Source: Streptomyces cellulosae
Lineage (GTDB): Bacteria > Actinomycetota > Actinomycetes > Streptomycetales > Streptomycetaceae
Assembly (NCBI GenBank): GCA_014655195.1
Contig: BNBH01000018.1
Location: forward strand, 62,001 to 126,000
DNA length: 64,000 bases
Direction: 5' to 3'
Numbering within the stretch: the stretch's first letter is position 1; every line of letters starts with the position of its first letter. Under the pieces are notes generated by a model that did no database searches, was not told where the DNA came from, and saw only the letters and a list, made by a program, of their open reading frames with translations. The translations under genes were made by a program, and so were the position numbers. Positions 41,924 to 50,013 of the stretch are shown here, in pieces.

Positions 41924-42946
41924 TCAGCCTTCCTGAAGGGTGGTCAGACCGTGCTCGATGAAGACCGGGACCAGATCGCCGATGCGGTCGAACCCGGCTC
42001 CGACCGTCTGGCCCAGCGTGTACCGGTAGTGGATGCCCTCCAGGATCACGGCGAGCTTGAACCACGCGAACGCCGTGTACCAGGACACCGCCGCCACGTC
42101 CCGCCCCGACCGCGCGGCGTACCGCTCGATCAGCTCGGCCGGCGTCGGATGGCCCGGGGCCTCGGCGGTCGTGGACACGGGGGAGTCCGGCATCCCCAGC
42201 GGGCTGCTGTACATCACCAGCAGACCGAGGTCCGTCAGCGGGTCGCCCAGCGTGGACATCTCCCAGTCCAGGACCGCGCGGACCGACTCGTCGTCGCTGA
42301 TCAGCGCGTTGTCGAGGCGGTAGTCGCCGTGCACGACGGTGGGCGCGGGGGAGACGGGCAGCTCACGGCCGAGCGCCGCGTGCAGCTCGTCGATGCCGGC
42401 CAGCTCGCGGTTGCGGGAGGCGTCGAGCTGCTTGCCCCAGCGCCGCAGCTGCCGGTCCAGGAAGCCCTCGGGACGCCCGAAGTCCTCGAGCCCGACCTCG
42501 GCGGGGTCGACGGCGTGCAGGTCGACCAGCGTGTCGACCAGGTTTAGCACGGCCTTCCGGGTGCGCTCGGGGCCCAGCGGGGCGAGCTGCCCGGCGGTGC
42601 GGTACGGGGTGCCCTCGACGTACTCCATGACGTAGAACGGCGCGCCCAGCACCTCCTCGTCCTCCCACAGCAGCACCGGACGCGGCACCGGCACGCTGGT
42701 CGGGTGCAGGGCGCTGATCACCCGGTGCTCGCGCTTCATGTCGTGCGCGGTGGCGAGGACATGGCCGAGCGGCGGGCGGCGCACCACCCACGTCGACGCG
42801 CCGTCGGTGACCGTGTAGGTGAGGTTCGACCTGCCGCCCTCGATCAGCCGGCCGGAGAGCGGGCCGCCGAGCAGACCAGGCCGCTCGCGTTCGAGCAGCT
42901 CGCGCAGCCGGTCGAGATCCAGTCCGGGCGGGTGATCGGGACTCAT
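41924..42946 (-). CDS. Aminoglycoside-phosphotransferase-like kinase (ACAD10/11 kinase-domain homologue)
   Basis: A 340-residue kinase of the APH/choline kinase fold. The catalytic Brenner motif is VVHGDYRLDNALISDDE, the magnesium Asp is in VLDWEMSTLGDPLTDLG, and the N-terminal GGRSNLTYTV and WVVRRPPLG are the nucleotide-binding strand and lysine-equivalent region. CAGGAGCGACG precedes ATG 42946. It is paired with an acyl-CoA dehydrogenase gene in an operon, as the domains are fused in ACAD10/11. Likely role: phosphorylating the hydroxyl of a 4-hydroxyacyl-CoA. An operator-like palindrome lies 38 bases upstream. Antibiotic resistance is unlikely in this context. Confidence 0.92.
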   Translation of the reverse strand: MSPDHPPGLDLDRLRELLERERPGLLGGPLSGRLIEGGRSNLTYTVTDGASTWVVRRPPLGHVLATAHDMKREHRVISALHPTSVPVPRPVLLWEDEEVLGAPFYVMEYVEGTPYRTAGQLAPLGPERTRKAVLNLVDTLVDLHAVDPAEVGLEDFGRPEGFLDRQLRRWGKQLDASRNRELAGIDELHAALGRELPVSPAPTVVHGDYRLDNALISDDESVRAVLDWEMSTLGDPLTDLGLLVMYSSPLGMPDSPVSTTAEAPGHPTPAELIERYAARSGRDVAAVSWYTAFAWFKLAVILEGIHYRYTLGQTVGAGFDRIGDLVPVFIEHGLTTLQEG

Positions 42947-42983
42947 CGTCGCTCCTGTGGGCAGGCGGACAGTACCCGCCCAT

Positions 42984-43004
42984 GATGCCGACCGGTCGGT
43001 ATGC
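42984..43004. promoter_or_regulatory. Palindromic operator before the phosphotransferase/ACAD operon
   Basis: The core CCGACC-GGTCGG is a perfect palindrome, and the minus strand reads GCATACCGACCGGTCGGCAT. It is the best copy of an element also present at 19605-19624 and 38759-38772. Confidence 0.65.
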
Positions 43005-43175
43005 CGTCCAGACCGGGAGCGAAACGTGATCGGGTCCACGATAGGGGGAGCGCCCTGTGGTGGTCGGCCCCCGTCGGCCCCCGGCCGGCCCCCGGTCGGC
43101 TGCTCCGGTGACGCGAATGGCGTACATCGGGTCATTCGGCTTGCACGCCGGGGGCCGACCCCGGAGGGTCGACGC

Positions 43176-44105
43176 ATGAAGGCGATCAGCTACGCACGGT
43201 ACGGCGGCCCCGAGGTACTCGAGTACGGCGAGGCCGACGACCCCAAGCTGGGCCCCGACGACGTGCTCGTGAAGGTCCGGGCGGTGTCCGTCAACCCGGT
43301 CGACTGGAAGGCCCGCCAGGGCCATCTCGACGCGATCCTCCCGGCCGTCTTCCCGGTGATCCCCGGCTGGGACCTCGCGGGCGTCGTCGTCCGCCCCGGG
43401 CCCGCGGTCCCCGAGTTCTCCGAGGGCGACGAGGTGATCGGGTACGTCCGCGAGGACGTCCTCTCCGCCGGCACCTGCGCGGAGCTGGTGGCCGCCCCGG
43501 TCCGCACCCTCGCGCCCAAGCCGAGCCGGCTCTCCTTCGAGGAGGCGGCGGGGATTCCGCTCGCGGGACTCACGGCGTACCAGGTGCTGCACCGGGTGCT
43601 GCGTGTGCGGCGGGGCGAGACGGTGCTGGTGCACGCGGCGGCCGGCGGGGTGGGGTCCGTCGCGGTCCAGCTCGCCGCGCATGTCGGCGCGCGGGTCATC
43701 GGCACGGCGAGCGAACGGAACCATGACTTCGTGCGGGGGTTGGGGGCGGAGCCGGTGAGCTACGGCGAGGGCCTCGCCGAACGCGTGCGGGGGCTCGCCC
43801 CCGAGGGGGTGGACGCGGTCTTCGACACGGTGGGCGGGGATGCGCTGAAGGCGTCGGCGAATCTGGTGGTGCCGGAGGGAAGGTTGGCGTCGATCGTGGA
43901 TCCGGGGGTGACGGGGTACGGCGGGGCGTACTGGTTCGTCCGGCCGGACCCTTCCGACCTCCGCAAGCTGTCGGAGCTGGCGGACCAGGGGGTGCTGGAC
44001 ATCCACGTCGAGGAGACGTTCCCCCTGGAACGGACGGCGGACGCGCACCGGCGCAGCGAGGAGGGGCACGTACGGGGCAAGATCGTGGTGACGGTCGGCT
44101 CGTAG
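43176..44105 (+). CDS. Quinone oxidoreductase-like medium-chain dehydrogenase
   Basis: A 309-residue zinc-free MDR protein of the QOR/NADP type. Landmarks are YARYGGPEVLEYGEADDPK, SVNPVDWKARQG, the cofactor motif HAAAGGVGSVAVQLA and VFDTVGGDAL. GGAGGGTCGACGC precedes ATG 43176. It likely reduces quinones or enones with NADPH in the cytoplasm. It is divergent from the phosphotransferase operon; no close partner is seen. Confidence 0.93.
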   Translation: MKAISYARYGGPEVLEYGEADDPKLGPDDVLVKVRAVSVNPVDWKARQGHLDAILPAVFPVIPGWDLAGVVVRPGPAVPEFSEGDEVIGYVREDVLSAGTCAELVAAPVRTLAPKPSRLSFEEAAGIPLAGLTAYQVLHRVLRVRRGETVLVHAAAGGVGSVAVQLAAHVGARVIGTASERNHDFVRGLGAEPVSYGEGLAERVRGLAPEGVDAVFDTVGGDALKASANLVVPEGRLASIVDPGVTGYGGAYWFVRPDPSDLRKLSELADQGVLDIHVEETFPLERTADAHRRSEEGHVRGKIVVTVGS

Positions 44106-44202
44106 GGCGCGCCTGGGGGCAGGTCGGGTTCGCCCCCGCCGCCCCTTCCCGTCCCTGGGGCTGCGCCCCCAGACCCCCCTCATCGGCCCTGGCGGGCCTC
44201 GT

Positions 44203-44248
44203 CCTCAGACGCCGGACGGGCCACTTGTGGCCCGTCCGGCGTCTGAGG
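44203..44248. terminator. 46-base palindrome, probable bidirectional terminator
   Basis: A perfect 22-base stem, starting CCTCAGACGCCGGACGGGCC, with a two-base TT centre. It lies between the convergent quinone oxidoreductase and DUF202 genes. The block CAGACGCCGGACGGGC is a common Streptomyces intergenic sequence, so the element may be one of a dispersed family. Confidence 0.75.
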
Positions 44249-44308
44249 AGCGGGGTCAGGGGTGGAGCCCCGGGTTGGGGAGGGAAGGGCGGCGGGGGCG
44301 GGAACCCC

Positions 44309-44638
44309 CTACCCCAGCACCACCCCCACCCCACCCCCCGCCGTCAACAGGACGCACACCACAACCCCCACCGCCCACCGGACCGCCAGCCGCTCCGGCT
44401 CCCGTGAGTCCCCCGCCAACCGCCGAATCCGTCGATGGGCGACCGTCAACACCCCCACCCACCCCACACAGCACACCGCCCCCGCCGCCAACGCACTCCC
44501 CGACGCCCCGCCCGCGACCCCCGCCTTCCCCGCCAGCACGGCCACCACCGTCCCCGCCAACGTCGTCCGCCGCCACGCCAGCCGGGTCCGCTCGGGCTGC
44601 AGCCCGGGATCACGCTCCCCGAGCACTCCGGGCGTCAC
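44309..44638 (-). CDS. DUF202 membrane protein (second of a pair)
   Basis: A 109-residue membrane protein with three helices and the DUF202/YidH start DPGLQPERTRLAWRRTTLAG. The GTG start at 44638 overlaps the stop of the first DUF202 gene (GTGA), with GGGAAGG inside that gene acting as the ribosome site. The pair of short DUF202 proteins in tandem is a known arrangement. Function is not established. Confidence 0.85.
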   Translation of the reverse strand: MTPGVLGERDPGLQPERTRLAWRRTTLAGTVVAVLAGKAGVAGGASGSALAAGAVCCVGWVGVLTVAHRRIRRLAGDSREPERLAVRWAVGVVVCVLLTAGGGVGVVLG

Positions 44639-45027
44639 CCTTCCCACCCCACCAGCACCACCACGACCATCACCACGGCCACCCCCGCCACCACCACCCC
44701 CAGCAGCGCGGGGAAGCGCGACACCGGCAGATCCTCCCCCCGCCGCATCGCCCGCTCGCAGCGCACCCAGTGGTTGACCGCCCGCAGCGCGCACAGCGCA
44801 CCCGACGCCAGCAGGGCGAGGGCCAGGCCCACCCGCCAGCCCCACCGCAGGCCGGGCAGGAACTGGTCCACCGCGAACCCGCCGCCGATCAGCGCGAGCG
44901 CGGTCCGCAGCCAGGCGAGGAACGTCCGCTCGTTCGCCAGGGAGAAGCGGTAGTCGGGCGTCACCCCGTCGTCCCGCACCTCGGCGGGGGCGAACCACAA
45001 CCGGACGTTCCGTACAAAGTCGATCAC
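44635..45027 (-). CDS. DUF202 (YidH-type) membrane protein (first of a pair)
   Basis: A 130-residue protein. The soluble start leads to the family motif YRFSLANERTFLAWLRTALALIG, then three helices ending VVVLVGWEG. The GTG at 45027 is the first start after which the family sequence reads cleanly (VIDFVRNVRLWFAPAEVRDDG). It is coupled to the second DUF202 gene by a four-base overlap. The NUDIX gene ends 17 bases upstream. Confidence 0.87.
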   Translation of the reverse strand: MIDFVRNVRLWFAPAEVRDDGVTPDYRFSLANERTFLAWLRTALALIGGGFAVDQFLPGLRWGWRVGLALALLASGALCALRAVNHWVRCERAMRRGEDLPVSRFPALLGVVVAGVAVVMVVVVLVGWEG

Positions 45028-45044
45028 GGGGGCGACCTTACCCG

Positions 45045-45644
45045 TCAGGTCCGGTCCGTCCGCCCGGCCCGATACGCCCGCAACCGCTCGTACGCCGCGA
45101 GCCCGTCCGGCACCCACTCCCACGCGCCGAGCCGCCGCCGAACCTCCTCCTCGGGCAGGAAGGCGTGCCAGGCCACCTCCTCGGCCTGCGGCCGCACCGG
45201 CAGTTCGCAGCGCACCTCGTACACCGCCGACCACCAGGTCCGGGTGGCGCCGTCGTCGTACAGGAAGGTGAACAGGTGCGAGGGCGCGGGCAGACCGCTC
45301 ACGCCCAGCTCCTCCTCGGCCTCGCGCAGCGCCGCCTCGTCGTACGTCTCGCCCGCGCCGACCACCCCGCCGACGAACATGTCGTACAGGGACGGGAAGA
45401 CCAGCTTCGTCGGGGTGCGGCGGTGGACGAAGACCCGGTCCTCGGCGTCCCGGGCCAGGACGAAGACGCAGCGGTGGCGCAGCCCCCGTGCGTACGCCTC
45501 GCCGCGCGGCGCCTGTCCGACCACCCGGTCGTGCTCGTCGACGATGTCGAGGATCTCGTCCGCGTTCCGGCCGACGTCGCTGCCGCCGGCCTCGCTCCCG
45601 CCGACGGCCTTCCTGCCGGTCCCACTCGTTCCGCTCTCGCTCAT
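45045..45644 (-). CDS. NUDIX hydrolase (YfcD-like)
   Basis: A 199-residue NUDIX protein. The box GVVGAGETYDEAALREAEEE is complete and followed by LGV. The N-terminal region with NADEILDIVDEHDRVVGQAPRGEAY and HRCVFVLARDAEDRVFVHRR (in parts) matches YfcD and IPP-isomerase-like NUDIX proteins. It hydrolyses a nucleoside diphosphate linked to another moiety; substrate unknown. The N-terminal 25 residues before this (SGTSGTGRKAVGGSEAGGSD) are low complexity. The ATG at 45644 has a weak ribosome site. Confidence 0.9.
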   Translation of the reverse strand: MSESGTSGTGRKAVGGSEAGGSDVGRNADEILDIVDEHDRVVGQAPRGEAYARGLRHRCVFVLARDAEDRVFVHRRTPTKLVFPSLYDMFVGGVVGAGETYDEAALREAEEELGVSGLPAPSHLFTFLYDDGATRTWWSAVYEVRCELPVRPQAEEVAWHAFLPEEEVRRRLGAWEWVPDGLAAYERLRAYRAGRTDRT

Positions 45645-45903
45645 ACCGCCATCAAAGCAGCGTCCGCCCCGCCCCGGGCGCCGCCCACCTGCACCGTCAA
45701 GGCCCGCGAGGTCGTTCACCGGCGACACAAGTTGCCTGTTCGTGACCGCAGTTGACGCGTGTAAAGGGCCGGGTGCCCTTGACGTGATCCGTTGGCTGAC
45801 GGTTTGCTGTCCGTGATCAGCTCGTGGCGATCGGCAGCCGACCACTGCCACCGACCACTCGCCCGAGCCGGACGACAAGAGAAGCGCGTGAGGAAGTTCC
45901 GCG

Positions 45904-46854
45904 GTGTCCCCACCCCCGCCTCCCCTCGGCCGTGCCCGCAAGCGAGCGGCACAGTCCTACGACGAGGCCCTCGACGACGCCGAACTCGTCGCCGCGCGGG
46001 CCGCACTGGCGCAGGGGCGATGGCAGAGCACCCGCTCGCTGCTGGTCAGGACGGGGGACGACTGGGACCGCCGCGGACACCGGATCGCGGTGCTCGCGAA
46101 GGAGTCGTACTGCGCCGCGTGGGCCCGCGAGTGGCTGCTCGCCGAGCCCGACTCCGGTGACGCGACCGTGCTGCTGGCCATGGCCCAGGTACGGCGCGCC
46201 CTGCGCGGCAAGGAGAAGCCGGCCAGGGTCCGCGAGGCCTGCCGCAAGGCCGCCGAGCAGCTGCCGCACGACCCGACGCCCTGGCTCGGGCTGCTGATGC
46301 TGGAGTGCTCCCTGGGCGCGGAGGGCGACGTGATCCGGATCTTCGAGCAGGTCCGCACCCGCCACGCCGACCACCACCACGCCCACCACCTGGTCGTCGG
46401 CTGGCTCGCCGAGCGCCGCGTGGAGGCGGGCCCCGACCCGCTGCACGAGGTGTACGACTTCGCCAACTGGGCCGCCGAACAGGCCCCCGCCGACTCGCCG
46501 CTGGCCATCCTGCCGGTCATCGCGCACGCCGAGCGCTACCGCTCCCTGGCCGCCGCGGGGCACGAGCCCGCCGACCCGGCCGCCTCCGGCCACTGGGTCG
46601 GACGCCGCGCCCGGCAGGTGATGAAGGCGGCCTTCGACTGGTGGCTGGAGTGGGAGCACGAGGACCACCCGCGCCGGCTCGTCGACCTCAACTTCCTCGC
46701 GCACGCCAAGGTGTGCGAGGGCCGGGGCGCCGAGGCCGCCGCCCTCTTCCACCGCATCGGCGAGCACGCCACCCCCGCCCCCTGGTCGTATCCCGACCGG
46801 GACGGCCTCACCGCCTTCCGTACCGCACGCGCCGCCGCCCTGGGCACGGCCTGA
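45904..46854 (+). CDS. Helical hypothetical protein
   Basis: A 316-residue soluble, largely helical protein. It has Trp- and Ala-rich repeats (ESYCAAWAREWLLAEPDSGD, WLGLLMLECSLGAEGDVIRI, AEAAALFHRIGEHATPAPW) that resemble tetratricopeptide-like helical pairs. I know no function. The GTG at 45904 follows GAGGAAGTTCCGCG. The APC permease gene follows 54 bases later, so cotranscription is likely. Confidence 0.8.
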   Translation: MSPPPPPLGRARKRAAQSYDEALDDAELVAARAALAQGRWQSTRSLLVRTGDDWDRRGHRIAVLAKESYCAAWAREWLLAEPDSGDATVLLAMAQVRRALRGKEKPARVREACRKAAEQLPHDPTPWLGLLMLECSLGAEGDVIRIFEQVRTRHADHHHAHHLVVGWLAERRVEAGPDPLHEVYDFANWAAEQAPADSPLAILPVIAHAERYRSLAAAGHEPADPAASGHWVGRRARQVMKAAFDWWLEWEHEDHPRRLVDLNFLAHAKVCEGRGAEAAALFHRIGEHATPAPWSYPDRDGLTAFRTARAAALGTA

Positions 46855-46908
46855 CCCCCACCCCGAAACGCCCCCCGCACCCACCACCGACCCAAGGACG
46901 GTCTCGAG

Positions 46909-48450
46909 ATGACGACGGACAGTTCGAGCACCAACAGAGCCCCGGCCGAGGGGATCAGCACCTTCAAGGGCCAGGAACGCGCCCTGCGGGCCGACCGCCT
47001 CGGCACAGGGGGCCTGCTGCTCTCCGTGCTCGCCGCGACCGCCCCGCTCATGGTCGTCGCGGGTGTCATGCCCACCACATTCGCGGTGATGGGCATCGTC
47101 GGCCAGCCGCTGCTCTTCGTGGTCCTGGGCGCCGTGCTGGTGCTGTTCAGCCTCGGTTACGCCGAGATGAGCCGTCACGTCCACAACGCGGGCGCCTTCT
47201 ACGCGTACATCTCCCGCGGACTGGGCGGCACCGCCGGCGCGGGCGCGGCCCTGGTCGCCCTCGTCGCCTACAACTCCCTGCAGGTCGGCATCTACGGCAT
47301 CTTCGGCTTCGAGGTCTCCGGCCTCTTCGCCACCTATGCCGACCTCGAGGTCGCCTGGTGGATACCGGCGCTCGCCGCCGCGCTCGCCGTGGGCGTGCTC
47401 GGCTGGCTGAAGATCGACGTCAACGCGAAGGTGCTCGGCGTCCTGCTGGTCATCGAGGTGCTGCTGGTCGTCGTCTTCGACATCGCCGCCGTCGCCGACC
47501 CCGGCAACGAGGGCCTGTCGCTGCACGCCTTCAACCCGGACACCCTCACCGGCGCGGGCGTCGGCACCGCCCTGTGCTTCTGCATCGCGGCCTTCCTCGG
47601 CTTCGAGCAGGCGCCGGTCTACGCGGAGGAGACCAGCAGGCCGCACGTCCTGGTGCCGCGCGTGATGTTCCTCGCCGTCACCGGTGTCGCCGTCTTCTTC
47701 GCCCTCAGCAGCTGGGCGCTCACCGTCGCCACCGGCCCCGCCTCGATCGTGGCCACCTCCCAGGAGCAGAGCGCGGGCCTGCTGTTCTTCCTCACCGAGG
47801 ACCGGCTCGGCTCCACCTTCACCGACGTGCTGCACGTGCTGTTCGTGACGGGCATGTTCGCCGCCATGCTCAGCTTCCACAACGTCGTCGCCCGCTACGC
47901 CTTCGCCATGGGCCGCGAGGGCCTGCTGCCCGCCGCCTTCGGCCGCACCACCGGCTCCAGCGGCGCCCCCGGCACCGGCTCCCTGCTCCAGACCGGCATC
48001 GCCGTGGTGCTGGTGCTGGTCTTCGCGCTCACCGACGACAAGCCGACCGGCGACCCGACCGCGCCCGTGCTGCACCTGTTCACCTGGGGCGGCAACATCG
48101 GCGCGCTCGGCGTCATCGTCCTGATGGCCATCGCCTCGCTGTCCGTCGTCGTCTTCTTCGTACGGCGCGGCGCCGCGAGCGCCCAGGCCTGGCGCCTGGC
48201 CACCTCGGCGGTCGCCGGCATCGCCCTCGTGGTGATCGCCGGGTACACGGTCAAGGACTTCGACGTGCTGGTCGGCACCGGCCCGGACTCCGCCCTGCGC
48301 TGGATCCTGCCCGGCGTCATCTGCCTCGCCCTCGTGATCGGACTTGTCCAGGGCGCGGTTCTGCGCGCCCGCGCCCCCGAGACGCACGCCCGCATCGGCC
48401 TGGGCAACGAGGCGTTCCAGCTGGAGAAGGAGGCCGAGCGCACCCCGTAG
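46909..48450 (+). CDS. APC-superfamily amino acid permease
   Basis: A 513-residue membrane transporter with about 12 helices. The first helix region is LGTGGLLLSVLAATAPLMVV, with the family motif YAEMSRHVHNAGAFYAYISR and the later FEQAPVYAEETSRPHVLVPR. It should import an amino acid or amine by proton or other cation symport. The helical hypothetical gene precedes it. Substrate is unknown. Confidence 0.94.
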   Translation: MTTDSSSTNRAPAEGISTFKGQERALRADRLGTGGLLLSVLAATAPLMVVAGVMPTTFAVMGIVGQPLLFVVLGAVLVLFSLGYAEMSRHVHNAGAFYAYISRGLGGTAGAGAALVALVAYNSLQVGIYGIFGFEVSGLFATYADLEVAWWIPALAAALAVGVLGWLKIDVNAKVLGVLLVIEVLLVVVFDIAAVADPGNEGLSLHAFNPDTLTGAGVGTALCFCIAAFLGFEQAPVYAEETSRPHVLVPRVMFLAVTGVAVFFALSSWALTVATGPASIVATSQEQSAGLLFFLTEDRLGSTFTDVLHVLFVTGMFAAMLSFHNVVARYAFAMGREGLLPAAFGRTTGSSGAPGTGSLLQTGIAVVLVLVFALTDDKPTGDPTAPVLHLFTWGGNIGALGVIVLMAIASLSVVVFFVRRGAASAQAWRLATSAVAGIALVVIAGYTVKDFDVLVGTGPDSALRWILPGVICLALVIGLVQGAVLRARAPETHARIGLGNEAFQLEKEAERTP

Positions 48451-48532
48451 CTCCGCCCCCGCGCCTTACCGAAGTCTGACGAGCGCCCGCGTTCCCTGGT
48501 CTCCCAGGGGCCGCGGGTGCTCGAATGAGGGG

Positions 48533-49294
48533 GTGAAACCCGAACACCCCTCGCAGGACCGGGACGTCCCGGGCGCCGGCGACCCGGACGCGCGCGGAGC
48601 GCCCGTCGGCCGCCGCGTCCTGCTCGGCACCCTCGGCCTCGGCGCCCTCGGCCTGGCCGCCGCGCCCTCCCTCCAGCGCGGCCTGGAGTCCTTCCTCGCC
48701 GGCGCCGCCGACCGCGACCCCACCGGCCTGACCGGACTCCTCCCCAACGGCGGCGGCTTCCGCTACTACTCGGTCGCCGCGTCCGTCCCGCGCGAGGACG
48801 CCCGCACCTACCGGCTCACCGTCGACGGCCTCGTCGACCGCCCCGCCTCCTACGCCCTCGCCGACCTGAAGGCGCTGCCGCAGACCCGCATCGTGCGGGA
48901 CGTCCAGTGCGTGACCGGCTGGCGGGTGCCCGGGACGCCGTTCGAGGGCGTCCGGCTGTCCCGGCTGCTGGATACGGCCGGGGTGCGTCCCACCGCCCGC
49001 GCGGTGCGCTTCACCTGCTTCGACGGGACGTACTCCGAGAGCCTCACCCTCGACCAGGCCCGCCGCGCGGACGTCCTGGTCGCCCTGCGCATGCGGGACG
49101 AGGACATCGGCCACGGCCACGGCGGCCCGGCACGCCTCTACGTGGCGCCCATGTACTTCTACAAGTCGGCCAAGTGGCTCTCCGGCATCACCGTCACCGA
49201 GGACGTCGAACCGGGCTACTGGGAACTGCGCGGCTACGACGTCGACGCCTGGGTCGGCCGCTCGAACGGACGCGACGATGCCCCCACGAGCTGA
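48533..49294 (+). CDS. Tat-exported molybdopterin oxidoreductase (YedY/sulfite oxidase fold)
   Basis: A 253-residue enzyme of the sulfite oxidase-type molybdopterin fold. The N-terminus has a twin-arginine-type signal (VGRRVLLGTLGLGALGLAAA). The cofactor-binding cysteine is Cys126 in VRDVQCVTGWRVPGTPFEGV, and the signature PMYFYKSAKWLSGI lies near the C-terminus. The GTG start at 48533 has TGAGGGG upstream. The next gene, a b-type cytochrome, overlaps by 17 bases, so the pair resembles MsrP/MsrQ or YedYZ: an extracytoplasmic molybdoenzyme fed from the membrane. Confidence 0.92.
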   Translation: MKPEHPSQDRDVPGAGDPDARGAPVGRRVLLGTLGLGALGLAAAPSLQRGLESFLAGAADRDPTGLTGLLPNGGGFRYYSVAASVPREDARTYRLTVDGLVDRPASYALADLKALPQTRIVRDVQCVTGWRVPGTPFEGVRLSRLLDTAGVRPTARAVRFTCFDGTYSESLTLDQARRADVLVALRMRDEDIGHGHGGPARLYVAPMYFYKSAKWLSGITVTEDVEPGYWELRGYDVDAWVGRSNGRDDAPTS

Positions 49295-49901
49295 CGCCCC
49301 GCCCGCCGCCACGACCGTACGGCGCTTCACCCCCGTCCAGCGCCGGGCGCACCGGTCCGTCGCCCTGCTCATGGGCGTCTGCGTGGCCACCGCCGCCTGC
49401 CTCTACGTCCCCCAGCTCGCCCAGCTCGTGGGCCGCCGCGCCCTGGTCGTCACCCTCCACCAGTGGTCGGGACTGCTCCTGCCCCTCCCCGTGCTGGCCG
49501 CGCTGGTCTCGCGCGCGTTCCGCGCCGACCTGGGCCGGCTCAACCGCTTCGGCCCGCACGACCGGGTCTGGCTGCGGGCCGCCCTGCGCCGCGACCGCCG
49601 CCCCGGGTCCCGGCCTGCGGGGAAGTTCAACGCGGGGCAGAAACTGTACGCGGCCTGGATCGCCGGGGCCACGCTGGTGATGCTCGGCACCGGGCTGCTG
49701 ATGTGGTTCACCCATCTCACCCCCGTGGTCCGGCGCACCGCCGCGACCTTCGTCCACGACTGGCTGGCGCTGACCGTCGGCGTCGTCCTCGCCGGGCACA
49801 TCGGCATGGCCCTCGCCGACCCCGAGGCCCGCCGCGGCCTGCGCACGGGCTCGGTCCGCCGGGAGTGGGCCGAGCGCGAACACTCCCTCTGGCGGCCCTG
49901 A
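49278..49901 (+). CDS. Membrane b-type cytochrome (partner of the molybdoenzyme)
   Basis: A 207-residue membrane protein with four helices and histidines placed for heme: His25, His61 (LHQWSGLLLPL), His146, His160 and His174 (LAGHIGMAL). The segment KFNAGQKLYAAW resembles the formate dehydrogenase gamma subunit. It overlaps the molybdoenzyme gene by 17 bases. Likely it passes electrons between quinol and the outer molybdoenzyme. A 16-base triple repeat begins at its stop codon. Confidence 0.9.
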   Translation: MPPRADAPPAATTVRRFTPVQRRAHRSVALLMGVCVATAACLYVPQLAQLVGRRALVVTLHQWSGLLLPLPVLAALVSRAFRADLGRLNRFGPHDRVWLRAALRRDRRPGSRPAGKFNAGQKLYAAWIAGATLVMLGTGLLMWFTHLTPVVRRTAATFVHDWLALTVGVVLAGHIGMALADPEARRGLRTGSVRREWAEREHSLWRP

Positions 49902-49940
49902 ACACACGCGGCCCTGAACACACGCGGCCCTGAACACACG
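49893..49940 (+). repeat. Three exact tandem copies of a 16-base unit
   Basis: CGGCCCTGAACACACG occurs three times in tandem; the first copy contains the stop codon of the cytochrome gene. The unit is directly upstream of the terminator hairpin. Confidence 0.9.
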
Positions 49941-49954
49941 CGGCCCCTTACACG

Positions 49955-49999
49955 ACGGCGGCCCGCCCTCCCCTCGACGAGGGGCGGACGGGCCGCCGT
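49955..49999. terminator. Bidirectional terminator between the cytochrome and gntP genes
   Basis: An outer 11-base stem ACGGCGGCCCG and an inner stem CCCCTC-GAC-GAGGGG form a long hairpin between two convergent genes. Confidence 0.82.
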
Positions 50000-50013
50000 G
50001 AGCCGCGATCCGG

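Noticed and set aside
41924..42946. Aminoglycoside resistance gene
   Set aside because: The kinase fold is shared, but pairing with an acyl-CoA dehydrogenase matches ACAD10/11, not resistance enzymes.
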